Part shown: one piece after another, positions 7,422-10,156 of the stretch | Position numbering within the stretch: position 1 is the stretch's first letter | Layout: every line of letters begins with the position of its first letter | NCBI GenBank assembly: GCA_028696755.1 | Contig: JAQVGK010000079.1 | Span: 1 to 10,156 of the forward strand | DNA length: 10,156 nt | Direction: 5' to 3' | Source of the DNA: Bacteroidales bacterium | GTDB taxonomy: Bacteria; Bacteroidota; Bacteroidia; Bacteroidales; ML635J-15 | Notes under the pieces: generated by a model | Databases searched by the model: none | What the model was told of the DNA's origin: nothing | The model's input: the letters and a program-made list of their open reading frames with translations, nothing else | Made by a program: the position numbers and the translations under genes

Positions 7422-7704
7422 TAAAATCAATTTTAAAATCATTAGAAATTCCTATAAAAATAATAGTTTTTTCATCAATTTTATTGTTTATGTGGTGAAT
7501 TTCCTGATTTAAGGACTAAAAAAAGGGGTTTTGGTTGTCTGCGAAGTGGATTTTTTTTGGATAAAACTAATGTTTTTCACATAAAGCAGCGAGACAGACG
7601 TCTCGGGTTGCCAGCCGTTTTTTTGCCAAATGAGATGATGACAAGACGTACTGTCTAAAACTAAGAGTTAACTTGTAACTCGCGTCGCTCGTCCCTAGTG
7701 TTTT

Positions 7705-7781
7705 TTGAACGCGAATTAACGAATTTTGCTGACGCCAATAACATTTTTAGGCGTCAGCAAAATTCGCTAATTCGCGTTCAA
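7705..7781. repeat. 32-base inverted repeat with 13-base loop
   Basis: Arms 7705-7736 and 7750-7781 pair at 31 of 32 positions around a 13-base loop. The only mismatch is A7719 opposite C7767. Read as minus-strand RNA, the direction of every gene here, that pair becomes a U-G wobble and the stem is continuous. Minus-sense RNA has an A-run, not a U-run, after the stem, so it does not look like an intrinsic terminator for uup. It may act as a transcript barrier or processing site, or be a repetitive-element hairpin. Confidence 0.93.
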
Positions 7782-7804
7782 TTTTATTAAGGCGTAAGCA
7801 AGAA
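7767..7804 (-). repeat. Dispersed repeat, copy 1 (overlaps the hairpin)
   Basis: Read on the minus strand from 7804 to 7767, this sequence aligns without gaps to plus-strand 10119-10156, with 31 of 38 positions identical by hand count. It extends the hairpin element outward. The 11-mer GGCGTCAGCAA (7750-7760) recurs as GGCGTAAGCAA (7791-7801) with a 41-base period, so the element also has internal tandem structure. Confidence 0.7.
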
Positions 7805-7999
7805 TCTTAAACAAATATAGCTTTACAATTACAGCCTGTCAACAGCAGAATTTAGCTGCGCTCTGCGCTATAGCAGTTGCAATTTGTCAAATTCTCGAAA
7901 ACCGTTAATTACAAAATTACCTTCGGTGAGGGCTAAAGCCGTTCTGACATTTGCAATAAACATTATCATATTTTAGTGAACGCAAACCGGCAACATCAG

Positions 8000-9877
8000 C
8001 TAAGTAAGTTCATCGAGCTCAAGCCAGCGGAATTCTTTTTCTTCGATTATTTCGAGTAAAGATGAATATTCGTGAGACTTTGAAATAAGCTGATCGTGTG
8101 GCAAATCTCCAGAATTAAGTTCGAGTTCGAGTTGAGATTTTTGTAAATTAAGTTTCTCGAGTTCGGCAGTTAATGTTTCGTATTCGAATTTTTCGTTAAA
8201 ACTCATTTTTTTAACTTTCGGAGACTCTGTTTTTGGAGTTTCTTTTTTCTCGGGTTGAGCTTCTTTCTTTCCCGCAGCACTTTCGGCCTGAAGAGTTTTA
8301 AAATATACTGAGTTTCTATATTGCGTATAATTTCCCGGAAAATCAGAGATCTTTCCTTTTCCTTCAAAAACAAAAACGTGATCCACAATTTTATCCATAA
8401 AGAATCTATCGTGCGAAACCAGCACGACGCAAGCTTCGATTTCCATCAGATATTCTTCCAGCACCTGAAGAGTCATAATATCGAGATCGTTTGTTGGCTC
8501 ATCCATTATTAGAACATTTGGTTGACTCATTAGAACAGTGCAGAGATAAAGTCGGCGTTTTTCACCCCCGCTAAGTTTGCGAACAAGTGTATATTGCAAA
8601 TCGGGAGAAAATAGAAAATACTGCAAAAATCCAGATGCTGAAAACGTTTTTCCATTTTTCATCTTAACAGTTTCGGCAATATTTTTCACAATATCAATTG
8701 GTTTCGAATCTTCGTCAAAGCTAATGCCGTCCTGAGTATAATAGGCAATTTTTACTGTAGAACCAGTATCAATTCTTCCTTTATCTGGTTTAAGACTACC
8801 TGTTAGAATATTAAGTAATGTAGTTTTTCCCGAACCATTATTTCCAACAATGCCGATTTTTTCATTCTTTGCAAGTTTGTAAGAGAAATCCGAAATAACG
8901 CAATCCTCACCAAATGATTTTGTTACATTATAGGCATCGATAATTTTCTTACCTAATCTTTCGGCAGCAATTCCAAGTTCAAGCTTTCTATCATCAATTC
9001 TCTGACTGGCTTTTGCTTTAATATTTTCAAATTCGTCAATTCTGAATTTTGATTTGTGTGTTCTAGCCTTTGGCATTCGACGAATCCACTCCTGCTCTGT
9101 TCGCATCAAATTTTGGGCTCGGTCAATATTTGCCTGAAGATTGTCAATTCGTTCGGCTCTTTTCTCAACGAAATAGGAATAATTTCCTTGATAAGTAAAC
9201 AATTTTCCCATGTCCATTTCAAGAATGAGGTTGCAAACCCTATCAAGAAAATATCTGTCGTGAGTAACCATAAATATGGTCATGCTTGATTTGTCGAGAT
9301 ATTCTTCGAGCCATTCAATCATATCGAGATCGAGATGATTTGTAGGCTCATCCAAAATGAGTAATTCTGGCTCGCTAATCAATGTTCCAGCAAGAGCAAC
9401 ACGTTTCTTTTGACCACCGCTTAAATGTTTGATTTTTTTTCCAAATTCATCGATTTTTAGCTTACCAAGAATTTGCTTAACACGAGCTTCGTAGTCCCAG
9501 GCATTAAGCCTATCCATTTTATCGAGGATATTCTGTAGGCCAGTGTGTTCTTGCGACGACATTAAATCGTTATACTGTCTTATTGTGGTAATAATTTCAT
9601 CATCCTGAAAGAAAACAGCTTCTAGAACCGACTTTTCGGCATCTAAAACTAAATCTTGCGGCAGATATGCAATTCTGAGTTCGCGCCTCATACTCAAACT
9701 TCCTGTATCACCGGTATCAGTACCGGCCAGGATATTCATCAACGAAGTTTTGCCAGTACCATTTTTAGCAACAAGAGCAATTTTCTGTCCTTCCGAAATA
9801 TGAATGTCGATATTCTCGAAAAGAAGTTTCTCGCCGTATCTTTTACTTAAATTCTCTGCCTGCAGCAAACTGCTCAT
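8000..9877 (-). CDS. uup: ABC-F family ATPase, Uup type
   Basis: This 625-residue soluble protein has two ABC ATPase domains in tandem and no membrane segment. Domain 1 has Walker A AKNGTGKT (37-44), Q74, signature LSGGQ (152-156), Walker B LLILDE (172-177) and H206. Domain 2 has Walker A GNNGSGKT (345-352), Q382, signature LSGGE (435-439), Walker B VLIMDE (455-460) and H489. Both catalytic glutamates are present. The linker at about 235-300 is charged and helical and contains EWIRRMPKAR, as in Uup. A lysine- and glutamate-rich tether (536-557) leads to a C-terminal coiled coil (558-625). That coiled coil and the length, close to the roughly 635 residues of E. coli Uup, favour Uup over EttA. 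ABC-F proteins act on the ribosome, and Uup is also linked to DNA or replication-intermediate tolerance. An antibiotic-resistance role is not suggested. The ATG at 9877 sits just after a strong promoter match. Confidence 0.92.
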   Translation of the reverse strand: MSSLLQAENLSKRYGEKLLFENIDIHISEGQKIALVAKNGTGKTSLMNILAGTDTGDTGSLSMRRELRIAYLPQDLVLDAEKSVLEAVFFQDDEIITTIRQYNDLMSSQEHTGLQNILDKMDRLNAWDYEARVKQILGKLKIDEFGKKIKHLSGGQKKRVALAGTLISEPELLILDEPTNHLDLDMIEWLEEYLDKSSMTIFMVTHDRYFLDRVCNLILEMDMGKLFTYQGNYSYFVEKRAERIDNLQANIDRAQNLMRTEQEWIRRMPKARTHKSKFRIDEFENIKAKASQRIDDRKLELGIAAERLGKKIIDAYNVTKSFGEDCVISDFSYKLAKNEKIGIVGNNGSGKTTLLNILTGSLKPDKGRIDTGSTVKIAYYTQDGISFDEDSKPIDIVKNIAETVKMKNGKTFSASGFLQYFLFSPDLQYTLVRKLSGGEKRRLYLCTVLMSQPNVLIMDEPTNDLDIMTLQVLEEYLMEIEACVVLVSHDRFFMDKIVDHVFVFEGKGKISDFPGNYTQYRNSVYFKTLQAESAAGKKEAQPEKKETPKTESPKVKKMSFNEKFEYETLTAELEKLNLQKSQLELELNSGDLPHDQLISKSHEYSSLLEIIEEKEFRWLELDELT

Positions 9878-9894
9878 AAAAATAATTTTCGGGG

Positions 9895-9927
9895 CAAAGA
9901 TAACATAACAAGGGGCAATTTACAAAA
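9895..9927 (-). promoter_or_regulatory. Bacteroidota-type promoter for uup
   Basis: On the minus strand, TTTTG (9927-9923) is followed after exactly 20 bases by TATCTTTG (9902-9895). This fits the Bacteroidota vegetative promoter: -33 TTTG, a spacer of about 19-21 bases and -7 TAnnTTTG. The -7 element ends 17 bases before the ATG at 9877, predicting a very short leader of about 10 bases. It is the best-formed promoter in the window. Confidence 0.65.
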
Positions 9928-10118
9928 CACAAAATCCAAATTACAAGTTCTATTTTAGCATTCGACTGCGCAGGGGTAGATTACTTGCGTGAGCTCACCG
10001 CCAGCTGGTGTTTAGGTTGCTTTGCTTCGCTACCAATGACAGAATTGTGTAACTAGCTGAATATCAGACAATTGCACAAATTACTCGTAAAACACAATAA
10101 TCCAAATTAACTCATATA

Positions 10119-10156
10119 TTTTTGCTGACGCCTTCTTAAAACTTAACGCGAATTAA
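10119..10156 (+). repeat. Dispersed repeat, copy 2 (cut by window end)
   Basis: This segment contains TTGCTGACGCC and AACGCGAATTAA, the same building blocks as the hairpin arms at 7705-7781. It aligns without gaps to minus-strand 7804-7767 (31 of 38 by hand count). In the first copy the hairpin continues beyond this point, so the rest of a second hairpin may lie just outside the window. Confidence 0.65.

Larger units (their letters stand above)
7382..7999. other. Long non-coding spacer between uup and the adhesin gene
   Basis: I find no gene in these 618 bases. The part next to the adhesin (7382-7560) is AT-rich and holds the promoter-like element. From 7583 to 7700 the sequence is noticeably richer in GC and carries two small hairpins: CGAGAC/GTCTCG at 7590-7605 with a four-base loop, and GAGTTA/TAACTC at 7665-7681 with a five-base loop. 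The large inverted repeat follows at 7705-7781. From 7805 to 7999 I see only weak dyads, including GGCTAAAGCC at 7931-7940, and no convincing intrinsic terminator for uup. Confidence 0.7.
9878..10156. other. Non-coding right edge with repeat fragments
   Basis: No gene is visible. Next to uup is its promoter. A GC-richer segment (about 9961-10060) contains two perfect short palindromes, GTGAGCTCAC (9989-9998) and CCAGCTGG (10001-10008). It is framed by two near-identical copies of an AT-rich sequence of about 20 bases (9924-9943 and 10089-10109, the second with one extra T). The hairpin-family repeat at 10119-10156 runs off the window. Confidence 0.6.

Noticed and set aside
7705..7781. Large inverted repeat as an intrinsic terminator for uup
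   Set aside because: In the uup direction the stem is followed by an A-run, not a U-run, and it lies more than 200 bases past the stop codon.
9746..9769. Ala in place of the first Walker A glycine in the ABC-F protein (AKNGTGKT)
   Set aside because: The P-loop lysine and the GxGKT core are intact, and as far as I recall this variant is common among Bacteroidota ABC-F proteins, so it is not a sign of inactivity.
9961..10053. Short plus-strand open frame through the GC-richer insert
   Set aside because: It is only about 30 codons, begins without a start codon, and has the look of repeat-derived sequence.

Overview
The window reads as chromosomal DNA of a free-living, AT-rich member of the Bacteroidota, most likely Bacteroidales- or Marinilabiliales-like. 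Four things point there: a 1307-residue secreted protein ending in a type IX secretion (T9SS) type B sorting domain after SprB-like and PKD repeats; two lipoproteins with short Bacteroidota-style signal peptides; promoter-like TAnnTTTG elements instead of a sigma70 TATAAT box; and weak or absent Shine-Dalgarno sequences. I cannot assign a genus.

All five recognisable genes are on the minus strand, so the window is read from right to left. At the right edge is a 279-base non-coding stretch holding dispersed-repeat fragments and a well-formed promoter. Next is an intact Uup-type ABC-F ATPase (8000-9877). A 618-base spacer follows, dominated by a 32-base near-perfect inverted repeat. Then come the giant adhesin-like T9SS cargo (3458-7381) and, 70 bases on, a beta-helix lipoprotein (1879-3387). 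A spacer of about 380 bases carries two microsatellite-like arrays with 6- and 7-base periods. After it comes an endonuclease/exonuclease/phosphatase-fold lipoprotein (424-1497), and 16 bases further the start of a menaquinone-biosynthesis methyltransferase, UbiE/MenG (1-407, cut by the window edge).

Three consecutive products are exported: the adhesin through Sec and T9SS, and the two lipoproteins to the envelope. They are flanked by housekeeping genes (uup, ubiE). The adhesin and beta-helix lipoprotein probably share a transcript and may work together at the cell surface, but no substrate can be read from the sequence. The phosphodiesterase-like lipoprotein and ubiE also look co-transcribed, although their functions are unrelated.

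No mobile-element gene, CRISPR array, tRNA, rRNA or defence system is visible. The most unusual material is non-coding: the paired hexamer and heptamer arrays at 1560-1866, and the hairpin repeat family at 7705-7804 with a second diverged copy at 10119-10156.
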